From the NCBI GenBank assembly GCA_023525715.1, contig CM042015.1, positions 84,702,750 to 84,766,749 on the forward strand: DNA of 64,000 bases, read 5' to 3'. The position numbers and the translations under genes are program-made. This document shows, piece after piece, positions 40,677 through 56,730 of this stretch. The DNA is from Cichorium intybus (lineage: Eukaryota > Streptophyta > Magnoliopsida > Asterales > Asteraceae). The notes beneath the pieces were generated by a model, which was not told the origin of the DNA, made no database searches, and worked only from the letters and a program-made list of their open reading frames with translations. Each line of letters starts with the position of its first letter. Positions within the stretch are counted from its first letter, which is position 1.

Positions 40677-41667
40677 TATTATATTATTATATTACTCTTA
40701 TAATAGAGGTCATTCATGAATGTGGATCAAGATAACTCAAATACTTGCACCATATTGATTTGAAACCCCCAAGACTTTTCAACTTATACTATTTAATGTC
40801 TTTGATGTTTTGGCTATATAAGAACATCATTTTTCATGCTTGGTTACTCTTAAGAACATCATTCTCATGCTTGGTTTCTCTTAATTCTTTTTTCTCTTTC
40901 CAATTTATTTTTGTAGAATGTGTGGAAGTTTAGTACAAGGTTGTAGTCATCTTATTTGTAAAACGAAAAGTTCAATGATGATCTTCATTGGGTATATCAA
41001 ATATTTGAATGTTTCAACTTTTCCAATGGTTTTAAACATGGTGATGCACCTTTGCAAATCTCCTACGGACACTTTTGAGGAATTTGCGTTGATGAAAGAA
41101 AGCAAGTTAGTATGCTTAGAGAATTTGAGTATTTTAAACATGAATAAGAATCTTATTTTCCATGGTTAGTTAGTATCATTTGTTTTTCTTATGTTTCCAA
41201 ATCTATATCTATATAATTTTTATGTATAGTGGGTCACAATGTTGGAGTTTATAGTCATATATGATGTGTAAGAGAAAAAGTTATCATGAAATACGTAATA
41301 GGATACGATCTTCAATTCTATTAAACATTTAAAGGACACAATTATACGTTTGGTGTAAACTACGGTGATGTTTTGTATTAAAAGTTAATTGATATTGTGT
41401 TTTTATAAATACAGATAAACTAAGAAATTTTCTTCGTATTGTTTTTTATCAATACATGATAGAACACTCTAAATTTTTGACCCACTAAATAAATTAACCG
41501 CACATTGTTGAAATGATTTTAGGCAAGATTTGTGATTGAAATTTAAGTATTTCACATGTTATTGTAGAAGAATCAACGATTTGAAAATTTGTGGTATCTA
41601 CTCCACTTTTCAAGTTATTTTTTTGTTTAAAGTCAATAATTGGTTTAGAGTTTCTTTTTTCTGATTT

Positions 41668-42150
<483 letters not shown>

Positions 42151-42795
42151 ATGTTGTTGCTATATAAGTAGATATTTTTTCTGATAAAAACTTTCATGCA
42201 TTTCAAGTGTTTGCGATTAAAATATGAAAAGCAAAAAAAAATGAGAAAATACATCAAACGTATGTTGATTATATATTTTTGATATTGTTTTTAGTTTTTT
42301 TAAATTATTTTTACATTCTTTGTATGATTTAAAAGTGTTTGATGTATTTTTCATACAAATATTAGTTATTTTAGTACTTTTGTTATTAAAAGTTGTAGTA
42401 TTGAATTTTTTTCATAGTATTTGTTATTCCAAAGATTGTGACATATAAAATCATGAAGTTGTTTATACAAAATTTCTATGATTTTGGAGAGTTTGACGTG
42501 GTTTATGAATATAAATGTTTTAATAGATCTTTTGATGCTTTTATATTATTATTTATTTCATACTTTTTGTTGTTCGTTGGATTTTGATATGAAAAATCAT
42601 GAAATAATTTCTACGAATTTTGTGTATTGTATAGGAGTGTTTGGTTGTTATAATAGATATTTCGATAATTTCATGTTATTAAAAATCGTAGTATTTATTA
42701 TTCATAGACACATTTGTTATTATTCATAGAAATTCAAATTTATTTTTATAGGATTTGTTATTCATTAGATTGGGATATCTAAAATGACACATAGA

Positions 42796-42950
<155 letters not shown>

Positions 42951-43864
42951 AGATTTGTATATTAATTTGACAATCAATAAATAAAAAATGTGATGTTTTA
43001 ATTATATTCCTTATTCGCAAACAAAAAGCACAAATAATATTTAAGCAATAATTCTTTGTAACTAAAAAACTTTTTACGTATGTTAATTGATTAACAATAA
43101 GTCTAAAAAAATTAACAATAAAGATTACAACTATACTATAAATTCCTTATCTTACTTTTACCATTATCAAATGAAAATTTCTTATTGTTTATTTATTATG
43201 ATATTATTTAACTATTTATTTATTTATTTTCTGATATTTTAGAACGAATGTATTGATATATGATAATTCTTACTGATACAATGACTTATATATTTTTTAA
43301 CAAAACATATATCTTATTATTTTACCTACACAATTTTGTTCCTGCGCAACGCGCGGGGATTCGTCTACTAACTCTTATAATAGAGGTCATCCAAATGAAT
43401 ATGGTTAAAGATGTGCATCTATCCTGCACCATATTCATTTGAAACTTCTAACTCTTCATCTTATACAACTTAAATATTCATTTCTAACTTACAACTCTTC
43501 ATCTTATGCTAACTAATTTTGTTTGGTCAATTAGAAAGTCTTGCATGTAACTGAACTATGACATGCCACATTTGATTACTCAAAATTGCTTCTCTTCTAT
43601 TTTTTATTATCCAGAATTTATGTATGAGAGCTCTAGCATATCCTAGATTTATTTTTATTTTGGTTATACATACTTATAAAGTGGTGAAAACTCTACTATG
43701 TTGTAAGTATATTTTTTTGTTTTGCATATATATAGTTTTAAATTTGTGAGAATTTCACAATGTTGTAGTTTTAACGATGCCTATATATGTATGTATATAT
43801 GTTTGTGTGTCTAATGGCCGAGATTATTTCATACGCTCCTAACCAAAATTCTTCTTATTTCACC

Positions 43865-44126
<262 letters not shown>

Positions 44127-45346
44127 ATCCATTATGTCGTACGTCTATTAAAGTATATATAAAAATATATTGTACAAATTTATGTTGAGAAAGTTGTCTA
44201 CTTTTTCCAATGAATGAAAATTTATTAAAAAAACGTGTTACACACATTTTTTCGCACATATCAAGTTGTAATTTAAAACGTGTTACACGTAAGAAATAAA
44301 AAACTGGTTTATTGATTTATGGATTATTGTAAGTGAACTTTTATATCTTCTATTACAATGTGGTATTTTAAAAATCAACCAAATTATAGAAATGATTACT
44401 ACTTAAATATTTATTTTTAACACGGAACTCTTCATATTATGGTAATTAATTTTGTTTTGCCAATTAAAATGTTTTGCTTATGTAAGAATTATTTCACACT
44501 TCATTACTAAAACTTGCTTCTATTTTATTTTCTTTTTCATAATCTAGAATATATATGCATGGGAGCTCCACCATGTCATATGTTCATTTTTATTTTGGCT
44601 ATATATAGTTATAAAGTAGTGAGAACTCCACCATGCTATTCGTTTAGTTTCGGTTTTACCAGTAAATACTTTTAAAGTGATGATAACTTAGTGAGAAATT
44701 CATAATATCATACATCTACTAAAGCATATAAAGATATATTGTATAAATTTATGTTGTAAGAGTTTTTATTTTTCGTACATATAAAGTTGTAGCTTAAAAA
44801 TGGTTAAATGTAATAAACGAAAAACTACTTAGTAATTTGTTTATCATTATAGATAAACTTTCATATCTCCTATTGCAATATCATATTTTTAAATATCATC
44901 TAAATTATAAAAATGATATTGAAATTCAAGGTAACTTAAATGTTGTAATTGTGAAAATAAGTGGGTAAATTATATAAAAGGTATTGTGGTTTCTTAAAAT
45001 TTCAATTTAACGACTCTAATATATTTTTTTCATTTAACCACAACTCTAAAAATTCATTTGAATAATTTTTCTTTTTGTTGATAGAGGTCATTATCCTTCA
45101 ACTATATTCATTTAAAACTATAAGAACTTTTTAAATGTATTTTGATAATGATTGCTATTTTTTATTAACATGAGATAATTATTTAATTTTTGAACTTATG
45201 ATAATTAATTTGTATTTATGGTAGAATTCCAACCATTTGATTTCCAAACTATTTATGTATTACCTAATAAAACTTTTAAAAATGATACATGTAAATGTGA
45301 GAAACTTTAGCAAATAAGCATAACATCACTAAAAACCAATGCCAAC

Positions 45347-45789
45347 CTGGGTAGTCAATCTCGTTTCGCGGAGTTAGGCCGAGATAGAAATGAAAATCTC
45401 GGTTAGTAATCTCGCTGGCGCTATTATCGTCGCGATTTTCCGAGATTGTCCGAGATTTAGCACTATTTGGGACCGCTATAGCGGCGCTATGACCGCTATT
45501 TGGACGAGGTGATTATTTTTCTAGAATTTTTGAAAAATATTTGGTTGTTAACTGTAATGTGTGTTGAGGTCATTATTTTTTGTATATTTTCAATATGGGA
45601 TATGATTCTTTGTATCAGATGATTTTGATTAACAAGAAATTCAAGTATTACTTATGAATATAGGAGTATAAATATTAATTGTATGTAATATAAAAAACCG
45701 CTATTCCACCGCTATACCACCGCTAGAACCGCTATTTCAAATAGCGGTCAGTGACCGCTATTTTATTTTGGACCGCGATAACTGCATAG
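45347..45789. mobile_element. hAT MITE, 8-bp TSD
   Basis: The 443-bp element is flanked by atgccaac (45339-45346, 45790-45797). Ends ctgggtagtcaatctcg and complement ctatgcagttatcgcgg are imperfect inverted repeats. The interior has repeated ccgctat/atagcgg words in both orientations, like subterminal transposase sites. Confidence 0.75.
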
Positions 45790-46135
45790 ATGCCAACATG
45801 TTCAAAATATATACAAAATCTACGTCAATCTAAGTTTCATTCTTTAAAGACAATATCATGGTTGGTTAACGCATGATTGCTTTTATATATTTTTTTTATT
45901 CATTAATCTATCGATGTTTTATGTTTGATGCTTTTATTTAAATAAATAAACAAATATTGTAAAGGGAAATCAAAAGAGGAACTAATCATGATAATCTTGG
46001 TGATTATGTTCTTTTTTCTGTCTTCAATGACAAATAAATATAATCAGAACAACTCTACTAATCTGTAATTTTTTTATTTAGCTTATGATTATCCTCTTTA
46101 ATGATTAAAAAGAATCTCAAATGAACAATTGTAAA

Positions 46136-46261
<126 letters not shown>

Positions 46262-46704
46262 CCATATGATTGTTAGTAAATAAATGATGATACATATCTA
46301 CTACCTTGATATTTTCATAAATCAATATAGTTTTTTTAAAATGAAGAACCATATGAAGAAATACAAAATTCTTTTTAAGAATAATTAAGTTTTATGTCAT
46401 TAGGAATTTCAATATCGTTGAATCGAGTGTAAAAATAATAATTGCAATGTGACGTTGTTTGGGAATATCGATCATGGTGAGGAAACGTTGATACAATATA
46501 CTCAAATAAGCATCGCCAAAATTATACATCAATATTTGAAAGATTTTATATTAATTTTTTAATGTCTATAACAAATATTATTTTATATTTTATGACACTT
46601 ACTAATTTATCTTCAAAACTTTACATTTGTCAATGTTATTTTACTATACAATTTGATTTCTGCGCAACGCGCGGGTATACGCCTAGTATATATATAAACT
46701 GAGG

Positions 46705-47865
46705 TTATGATTGGAGAACAAAGGAGTAATCTATTTAACATGCATTCAATAAAACGTGGTTGAAATTCCATAAGGATATATGGAGCAATTCGTCTTGGAA
46801 GAGAAAAGTGTTGATAGGGAATAACGCTAATAACATTTAGTTGGGTTAATGTCCAGGAAGCTCCTGATCTAGAAAACTTTTCGTCTTGTTGATGTAGAAA
46901 TGAATGAAATGTGTAATGTAAAACTTGCATTACATCATAATACATACATGTATACAATGCTTATCGTGCACCTCAAACATCAACATAAGCTATAATGACA
47001 TTCTACCAAACTAATAATTGTTTTAATTACCAACTAACTAAACTAAAAGCCACGAACTACCCAATTAATAAAACCCTAATATCCACTTAAGATGGTCACG
47101 AAAAAATATTTTTTGAGAGCCATCTTCAACATGATTGGACGGTTTGGAATGAGGAAGTATTTTAGTAAAGACATCAGTTAGTTGGAAGTCCATATCAACA
47201 TTAATTTAATGGTACAATCAACACTCTTGTCTTGTATGAAATGTTGGTCAAGCTCAATGTGTTTAGTGCATTCGTGAAAAGTTGAATCGGAAGCAAGTTG
47301 GATTGCGGAATTGTTGACACAAAATACTAAAGCAGTATCATTTCTTGGAAAGTCAAGATCAAGAAGGAAATCTTGGAAAGTCAAGATCATGAAGTAAATA
47401 TCCTAACCACGTTAACTCACAAGTTAATGCAGCAGTGGTATGATATTTAGCTTTTGTGATGATCTAAAACGATAGCCTCTAACACACTAAGGAATCCCCA
47501 AGGAATACACAAAAGCATGTGACACATTGATGTGTATCAACACACCGACGCAATCCAAATCACTAAACGCTTTAAAGTTTCAAGTATTTGTTTGCAAAAT
47601 AAGGCCTTGACCAGGATTATATTTCAGAAAATGTAAAAGATGAGTAACATCATATTATTATAACATATTGGCTAAGATGATGCACAACATAAGCAATATA
47701 GGTCTCGTGATGGCAAGGTACAGTAGATGTGCAACCAAACATCTGTCTTGAGCTTGATCTTGTAATTCACCATCAAATTTAGACAATTCGTATTTAGGAC
47801 CCATTATATATTGAGTGGGATTAGCTATTAACAAGCCTGAGTCTTCAAGAAGATCAAGTGTATAT
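46705..47865 (-). mobile_element. Copia retrotransposon 3' fragment
   Basis: On the minus strand, 47620-47865 reads QRKYTLDLLEDSGLL and PTQYIMGPKYELSKFDG, the linker after Copia RT. Positions 47178-47470 read AKYHTTAALTCELTWLGYLL and NNSAIQLASDSTFHECTKHI, the RNase H with its catalytic neighbourhood (CVNNSA where most have CDNxSA). Positions 47100-47180 give VFTKILPHSKPSNHVEDGSQ-like sequence in shifted frames. The LTR-like part 46705-47090 matches 7989-8690. No second LTR is present. Confidence 0.8.
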
Positions 47866-47915
47866 TTTCGTTGTGAAATGAATATATAGGTAAAAAATAT
47901 TTAAATTTTAAACTT

Positions 47916-48806
<891 letters not shown>

Positions 48807-50120
48807 TGTAAGAACCCGCGAAAAAGTTGTAAAAGGGTAAAACGGTCTTTTGACACGTTACAAGATTATTGTGTAAAATAACATGTATTATGTAAAATAA
48901 TAATATAAGAAATAAAAGATTATATGAAATTTGGAGTTTTACCGCATGAATAGTGATATATGACTGAAAAGGGCAAAATGGTCATTTGTCATGGAAATGA
49001 CCAAAATGTCAAGAAAATGTTGAGTTGGAAGTTAATGAAGCTTAAATGGTTAAGTTATGACTTTTGGACCATCTTTGTAAAGGAATTGGAAGGCTAAGGA
49101 CCAAAATGCAAAGTTTTTATAAAAATTAAATATATATATTATATGATAATTATCCCCTATTATTGAAGAAGCCAGTAGCAGTTTTCAGAAGGCACGAGAG
49201 AGAGCTAGAGAGAACGAGAGGAAGAACACGGGAGATCAAGAAATTTGCCAAGGAATCAAGAACTAACTTTGGAATTAGTGATTCCTAAGTTAAACAAGGT
49301 AAGATTTCATTTGTTTTAACCTAAGTTGTTGGGTGTAGTCTTGAATTGATTCTTGGGTTGAATTGAAACTGCAATTTCAGTTATAAATCATGTGGGTTAA
49401 GTAACTAATGGTTCCAATAAGTCATTAGTTAAGAACTTAACTCAAAAACATGGAAGTAGATTGCTATTCTTGAGAATTTTCAAGTTTGGTCAAGAACTTT
49501 AATTCTTGTACTTGATTAATTGAAACAATTTTAATAGCTTAAAACCTTGTACTAATGGAAGGTTTTAGTCAAGGAACAAACCCCATACGATTAAGAACAG
49601 AAATAAGTGCTTAATGGGTGAAAACTGCGTGCTACAGTGCACAAATCGTGACTGATCAGGACACTGTCCAGGCGCTAGGCGCAGTGCGCACAAGATCTGG
49701 GCGGGGTGCGCCCAGGCGCAGTGCGCCCTGAGCCAGGCGCGGTGCGCCCTCAGACAGGGACTAAAAATGTTAGAAATTTCAATTGCTAGAAACCATAGCT
49801 AGACATGTCCGTTTGGTCTGAAATTTTAGCCATAACCCTAAAATGGTATAAGAACATGTCGGAAATTGTCAAATCCGTAATCTGACCTTGCGGAAAAGTC
49901 ACTGTAGCGGCAGTGGCTAAACTTCACATTTATGCCAAAACTTGATTTTTGGAATTTGAGCTAGACTTGTCCAATGAACTCCAAATTTGAAACACAAGTC
50001 TAATATGGCCTAAGATTTCATGGAAAAGTGTCGGAACTAAAATACGACCCCTCGGGGGTACTGTAGCAAAATACGCGTATTTCGGAGAAAATTGTAAAAC
50101 GAGTTTATTAATGGTTATAC

Positions 50121-52894
50121 TGTGACACCCCATTTCTACTGTTTGCAAATACTATGGTTTTTTTCGTATAAATACTTGGATACAAAAATACGGTTTAACA
50201 AAAACCGATTACTTACATGTTTAAAAACATTGGGTGTTACAAATCCATACCAAAACTAACCATAGTAAGCAAGAAAGGATTAACCTTGAGTCCAAGATAG
50301 GAGCTATGTGGGCTCCACTCCAGCTAAACTTCATCCAAATATAGCATAACATTTAACCTGGAATACATGGCATAAAAATAGAATACGTAAGACAATAATG
50401 TCTCGTGAGTTACATGAGTTTTAGACTCAAACCTTTAACTTCTTTTCAAATCTTTATATAAAACTTATGACTTAAATATCTTTCAAAATTTTAAAACATT
50501 ATCATACCATAGTTCTTTATTCTTTTCAAAAATCATTACATATCATACCTTGCATACCATCTTCTTTCAAAACTTTATAATAGTAATATAATATAACTCT
50601 ATACTTCCCAAAAATCATTTTATGACATACTTTACGAAAATAACTTCGTTCTTACTTTCTTTGACTGGTTTTATAAGCTTGCTGGATTTTTATACTTAGG
50701 GCTTTAATCACTATAAGTGATACCCCAAGTCTCTATGGCTAGAAAGAACGGATCAATCCTCACCATAGAAGTGCTGAGGCGATCTACTTCGCGATGGGGC
50801 TTGTCCCCAGTAGACCCCTTACCTAACCCGGGAAGGTTGGAACATAGTTCCCTTACTAACGCTGCTTGCTACAATCACCAGTCATACAAAACATTTTCTG
50901 CTTGCTTGACCATTACTTACATACATATAACTTGTGGCTAAACGCCAAACTTCATTATTTTATTTCACATAAACCATATGTTTAAACATATCTTTAAAAC
51001 ATACTAAGCTTTATGCCAAAACATACTTCTCAACATCTTATGGCTATATGCCATTTATACTTGAAAACATATACGGTTTGTAATCAGAACATACTTCTTA
51101 AATATCTTGTGGCTATATGCCATTCATACTTGAAAACATATATAACTTGTAATCAAAATATACTTGCACATAATTGGTTCATAGACCAACATACTTCCAC
51201 ATAATTGGCTTATAGACCAAAACATAACTTCAAATATAACATTATACTTTCACAAACAAGTTAAAAATAACATTCTTGCATAAAATTTCACATATATAAA
51301 TTTTACAAGAAATCTTGAAAATACTTACTTGCCATGTACCCCAGAATGGGTAAAAAAATACTGCATGTACTCACCTCATGTATTGCTAGATGATCGACTA
51401 CACGTTCCTTGTATTTATACTCTTTTGTGATTAAATAATCACTTGGCGTGAACCTATAATTAACATGTTATACATTAAAATTCATGCTAACTGACTCTAC
51501 AATTCATTAGAGTCCTTATAATACTATCTTGGATCATAATAAGTATATAACTTTAAAATAACCAACTTTAGTTAAGTTGTATTTTATACGTATTTTGCTA
51601 CAGTACCCTCGGAGGGTCGTATTTCGATTCCGACAATTTCCCTTGAAATCTTATACCATTTTAGACTTGTGTTTCAAGTTTGAAGTCCATCGGACACATC
51701 TAGCTAAAATCTCAAAATCAAGTTTGGACAATTACTTGATTTTTAGCCACTGCTTGCTATAGTGATTTTCCGCGAGGTCGGATTATTGATTTAACAATTT
51801 TCCACATGTTTTCATACCATTTTAAGGCTATGGTATAAGTTACGGGTCGATCGGACAAGTCTAGCATCGAGTTCCAAACTCAAAAATTGGACAGAATGGA
51901 TTTCCAGGGGGAACACGACTCGTGTGTTTTTCCTTCTATGGGACACACGACTCGTGTGTTTCCTGGGGTCTTTTTCCTTGGCTGATTCTTGTGCTGCAGG
52001 TCCTTTAGTCCGAGGGTTAAGTCCTTAATACGTATCTTAATCATTTTAAGGTCATTTTTAGGCCTTAAATAGCACTTTACTTATAGTTTTAAACTATGGA
52101 ATCAACAATTCCATTCCTTGGCTTAAAACATTCCCGTAATGCCCATTTTTTTGACCAAAAACCATTTTGTTTGATTTTCTAGTTTGGTACGGATTTCTTA
52201 CATTCTTTATGACCCTTTGGACTTGCTAAATCAATGGAAATCAGTTTCAAACCCATAAACCCAATTTCTAGGGTTCTTGAGCTCAAAACCCATTTCCATG
52301 GATTTAACCAAAATTTCAATAACTCTTTACAATTTAAGTATATCCACTTGATGTTTTAGTATGACTTGACGGGAATAAACTTATGGAACATTCCATGAAC
52401 TTCATAAATCGAATTTTTCCAGCTTCCACACAAAGAAGATGATGAATAGTAGGAGTTCTTACCTTGTTTACTTAGAAATCTTCAATTCCAACTTCAATCT
52501 CTTGTAAAACTTCCTAAACTCCTTCTTCTTCCCGTGCCTCTTTACTCTCTCTCGATTCTTCTATAAAATTCTGGAGAAAGAGTGGTAATTCACTCTTTTT
52601 ATGTTTATTTTTGTTATAAAATATTTGCATTTTGGTCCCTAAGCTTCCATTCTTTGGACTTTTGACACTAACACTTATTTTGACCACTTGGAACTATAAT
52701 TCTTGCATTTTTAGTCCTAAATCATAAATAAAGTTTATAGTAATTTCCACATTGGTCAAATGACCAATTTACCCTTTATATGAAAAATGACTAAATTACT
52801 CTTTCAATCATAATTTCTCATAAAAATGCACATAAAGCTTTAAATCACACAAAACTTATTTTACATATTTATTTTATAAATTTGGGTCGTTACA
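50121..52894 (-). repeat. 3' LTR of gene-carrying retrotransposon
   Basis: On the plus strand it starts tgtgacaccccatttc and ends gggtcgttaca. It contains two copies of the palindromic phrase acacgactcgtgtgt (51917-51932 and about 51949-51962). Short ORFs at 50717, 51013 and 51577 are repeated identically in the other LTR and are not genes. Confidence 0.95.
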
Positions 52895-53640
52895 ACTACC
52901 TCCCCCTTATTGGGATTCCGTCCTCGGAATCATTGTAACATTACCAAATTAAGGAAATCACTTCCCTTTTCTTTTCACATGTTCTCCGCCAAAGTTGGTA
53001 CCTAATAGGTACTTTCTTTTTACCAATACATGAACATATTCTTCATTATTTTATCTTTTAATCTTTCCTCCTTTGGGTTGCTTTTGATTCTTTAATCAGC
53101 TCTTAACAAATCCTGCTTTCAATCCTTTATAGAGGATTAACATAATCTCTTTAAAACATTATATATCTTCCCAGTTAACCAAAATATCACTTTGATAATT
53201 TTACTCTCTTGTCCTTATAATATTCATAATGCTTATAAGGACAATACATTACTTTTATTATATGACCAAAATACCCCTTTCGGTCATTTTATCTGTTTTC
53301 TCATCCTCTTAGTCTTTCATTCATATTTCATAGTCTATATTCTAGTTACTTTCCTTTCTACCTCATTTCGTTTATATACAATCTCTAGTAAACTTATCTT
53401 ACAGAATAGTTTCATGCTTCAATACTTTTTATCATAAATAGCAATCTACTTTATAATTCCTCTCATATCTTTACTAAACTTCATGACACTATATTAATAC
53501 TATTCTTTGCTTATAAAATTTCTTTCCAAATACAATTTGGTAAACTTTGTATTTGTACAATTTTATAAATACACAATATCTTTCTTTGAAAATAAAATTT
53601 TGTCCCCGAAATTCAACACCAAGACAATAGGTAATCTAGG
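52895..53640. other. Retrotransposon 3' untranslated region and polypurine tract
   Basis: The C-rich word acctccccctt (52898-52908) next to the LTR is a purine tract on the minus strand. The rest has no coding frame and lies where 3' UTR sequence of a gypsy element would be. Confidence 0.6.
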
Positions 53641-54107
53641 TTGAAACTTTCATTAGCCCATACTTCATTTTTATATTGGTCTATTAATTTTTTTTTTTTA
53701 TAACTACTAGCCCAACGACATGAGCCCAAATATGTTAAGCTGTAACCCATTAGGCCTAGAGTCCAACACGAGATGAAGAGTCGAAATAAGTTAAGGTCAA
53801 TACCTCTCCAATGTTAACAGATAGGTCGTACACTTTGTTTTTATGTGACATCACATCACTAATAATCAACAGCCTACAACAGTCTGTGCAATTAAGTAAT
53901 CAGTAAACGACACCACTTTATTCACCTTTATTCCAAAAAAATCTCATCAATATCCCTTTATCACTAGAGTCTAGCAGTGAATTTTGAAAATTAACCGGCA
54001 CTCAGGGTAGTGAAGGGTCGCATCCACTGTAGATGGTTTGAATTTTGGTAATAAGAACATGAATTGTGCTTTCAATTACATGCGTCCTTTCGGTTCCAGC
54101 TGCAAAA

Positions 54108-54120
54108 TGCTATATATATA
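54108..54120 (+). promoter_or_regulatory. TATA box of RWP-RK gene
   Basis: gctatatatatac lies about 100 bp upstream of the start codon, within the retrotransposon interior. It would give a leader of roughly 75 bp. The gene therefore seems to have been captured with its own core promoter. Confidence 0.55.
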
Positions 54121-54218
54121 CACGTAAGTAGCATCATTTATTTCCACATTCATTTTTCAGTCTCATTCTCTTCTATCACTAGATTGTTCATATACGAACT
54201 CATATTTAAAGTTGAGTC

Positions 54219-55837
54219 ATGGAAAACAGATCTTCAATGGGCGATTTGTCAAACCCTGGACCTGGTTTTCCGCAAGGAGAGGGTTCTTCAAATCAAACAT
54301 CTTTACTGGAGTTCGGTGACTTTAACATTCTAAACATCCATTATTTTTTTTTTTTTCTAATGTTTTGTTGATTTTTAATTATGGTACAGTCTTCCAGATA
54401 TACAATCTATAGAGCCACTCAACGATGAGCCGGAAATTTTTTCCGAGCTAAACATCAACTTAGACGATCCGATGAATGTATCTTTAGACCATGTACTTGA
54501 TCAAACTCCACACCTTCTACCAGGTTAAATTCTTTTAAATGCTGGCTTCTATGAATGTTCAATTTTGTTTTATTATCTGACAATTGTTAATCGTAGACCC
54601 ATCTGTAGATGGTCTATCTGGCTACAATCCCTTCATCGGCGTACCCTCAACGAGTAGTGAGATCATCCCCACGAATCAAGGATTCATGGCTGACATTGAG
54701 AATGACAATCAATTACAAACGACTCATAACCTAAATATTGAAGTGAATCCAGAACTTGGGGTTGGTTTTCAATATCAAAATCACCTTCAGGTGATTCAGA
54801 GGAAACTAGAAGGATTTCAAAATCCTGAGTCCATGATTGAAAACGTACAATTACCACCAATAGAAGCTACTGATTTTAATGAATCAATGTCCATCTTTGA
54901 TTCAGAAAATCAGGATCATGTTCAAATGATCCCAAATAATAATAATAATACATTTGAACTCAATCCTTCAGCTCCGACAACCACAGTAGCTGGCAGTAGA
55001 AGAGGTTTCAGACACTCATTAAGTAAAGAAATAATAGCTGAACACTTTAATGAACCAATTGAGAAAGCTGCGAAAGAACTCAACATTGGAACGACACAAT
55101 TAAAAAAACGCTGTAGAGATTTAGGTATCGATCATTGGCCACAACGACAACTTAAGAGTCTACAAACTCTTATTGATCGTGTTGAGGTGAGGAATTACAA
55201 ATTTTTTTTTATCATAATGCTGCAATTACTAAAGTTATTTATGTCACAGGAATTCAGTAACGAGTTTAGTGGAGCAGCAGGATTATCAAGAGATTTATTA
55301 CCCAACCTAAAAAGGGAGAAAGAAGCAATACTTGAAGGATCACAATCGGGTCTAACAGACGGCACAAAGAAACTGATACAAGCTGCTCATAAGGTTGAAT
55401 ATAAGAAAAGAAAATTTCTGGAAAAGGGGGAAACTTCATCAAGAATTCATACACAGCAGCAACCTCTGCCATCTAATTCTGGTACGAACAGTATTAATCC
55501 TGGTTTACTCGAGCGTGCGAGTGAGGATAATTTTGGAGGCTCTGTAGATAACCTAGCCTTGTTTCCTCCTTCTTATAGCTACCCCCAGCTGGATCCAAAT
55601 TGGAACCCTCCCTCATCACTTCCCTACTTAGACACTCCTCAAACGAGTCAATTTTTAGCCCATACTCATGGGGTTACGGGTTCCAACCCTATCGAGACCC
55701 CACACCTTGGAGCTCCTCCTCCAATAACTGAAAACATACCCCTTCCAAATCCCCAAGAAGGTACAAGTCGACCTACAGATGACAAAGAGTGGAGTGTAGA
55801 TGATCTTTTTTCGCTTCCTTCTGATTCTTCAATTTAG
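54219..55837 (+). CDS. RWP-RK domain transcription factor (RKD/NLP-like) inside retrotransposon
   Basis: Gene model: exons 54219-54315, 54398-54523, 54597-55186, 55250-55837; all introns are GT-AG; 466 aa. The start MENRSSMGDLSN follows the TATA box. For intron 1 the acceptor at 54397 is needed, since the one at 54389 gives an early stop. Intron 3 (63 bp) happens to be open, so retention would add 21 residues. The RWP-RK domain is at about residues 212-271 (HSLSKEIIAEHFNEPIEKAA ... QLKKRCRDLGID), ending exactly at exon 3. The signature RWPxRK reads HWPQRQ. Acidic/Asn-rich and Pro-rich flanks suggest a nuclear transcription regulator; relatives act in nitrate response or egg-cell and embryo identity. 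No gag-pol fusion is seen. The frame is intact, so it may be functional. Confidence 0.85.
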
Positions 55838-56730
55838 GCTACTAGTTCTGTAAACTTTTCTTAATGTATTACTATAAAGTTATAGTAATGGGTCACATGT
55901 ATCGATGTGTTACTACTTTTATTTATTATTAATATTATTTTCCAATCTTTCTTTCTTTGGTCACTGAAGTGACACTACTTTTATCTTTATTCTATAATCA
56001 TAATTCGTTTCCGTTAGACAACGAAATTTTTAGTTATACTCTTTCTTTTATATTTGTACTGTATATTCCATTAACATATCCAATATATTTATACCTTCTG
56101 GCCATGTCTCTTTTACTGGTTCCTTTCATATTGTCTCAAGAGTATTAACTATCTTATTAATTTCTTTTACCTTGTCATACTAAGTGGTATATATCCACTG
56201 CATTAACCTTTAATACTTATTACATAGGCATATAACCTCTATGTTATTCTTATTACTCTCTTCACAACCTTACTCACCAGACTACCATAATTCCTTTACG
56301 GTTCCACCAGTCTCAATACATATCCTGTGATTATGATAATACGGGCCCATATTACCATAACCACATATACCTATTGATTCTGTTGTTACCACAAAGTTTC
56401 ATGGGACACTGGTTCTTTTAATATATAACACCATTACAAGTACATGGTGATCATTACTAGAAATCTTACTACTTTATATACATAGTCTTTAATAAATATA
56501 GACAGTTATGGAAAATATTATACCATTTTCTTAACGGTCAAACTTTTGCTCAATCAAAGCATTAGCTAAACATTTCTTAAAGTTATATATATATAGATAC
56601 ATATATTAAATGATGCGTAATATCTTAGTCATTTAAGACATCATATAGTATACTTTCATAAACTAACATTCCTATAGCACGAGTTTAAGCCTAGGAGTGG
56701 AACAAGCCAATCCTAATTCGCTTAAACTAT
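55838..56730. other. RWP-RK 3' flank and retrotransposon 5' leader
   Basis: The first few hundred bases are presumably the 3' UTR and flank of the captured gene. The part nearest the primer site (complement begins gttggtatcagagccatagt, then ttaagcgaattagg) looks like the leader that follows the PBS in plant gypsy elements. No gag frame is present. Confidence 0.55.

Noticed and set aside
50717..50941. 74-aa ORF repeated identically at 57343-57567
   Set aside because: It lies in the two LTRs of one retrotransposon, so identity reflects recent insertion and not coding constraint.
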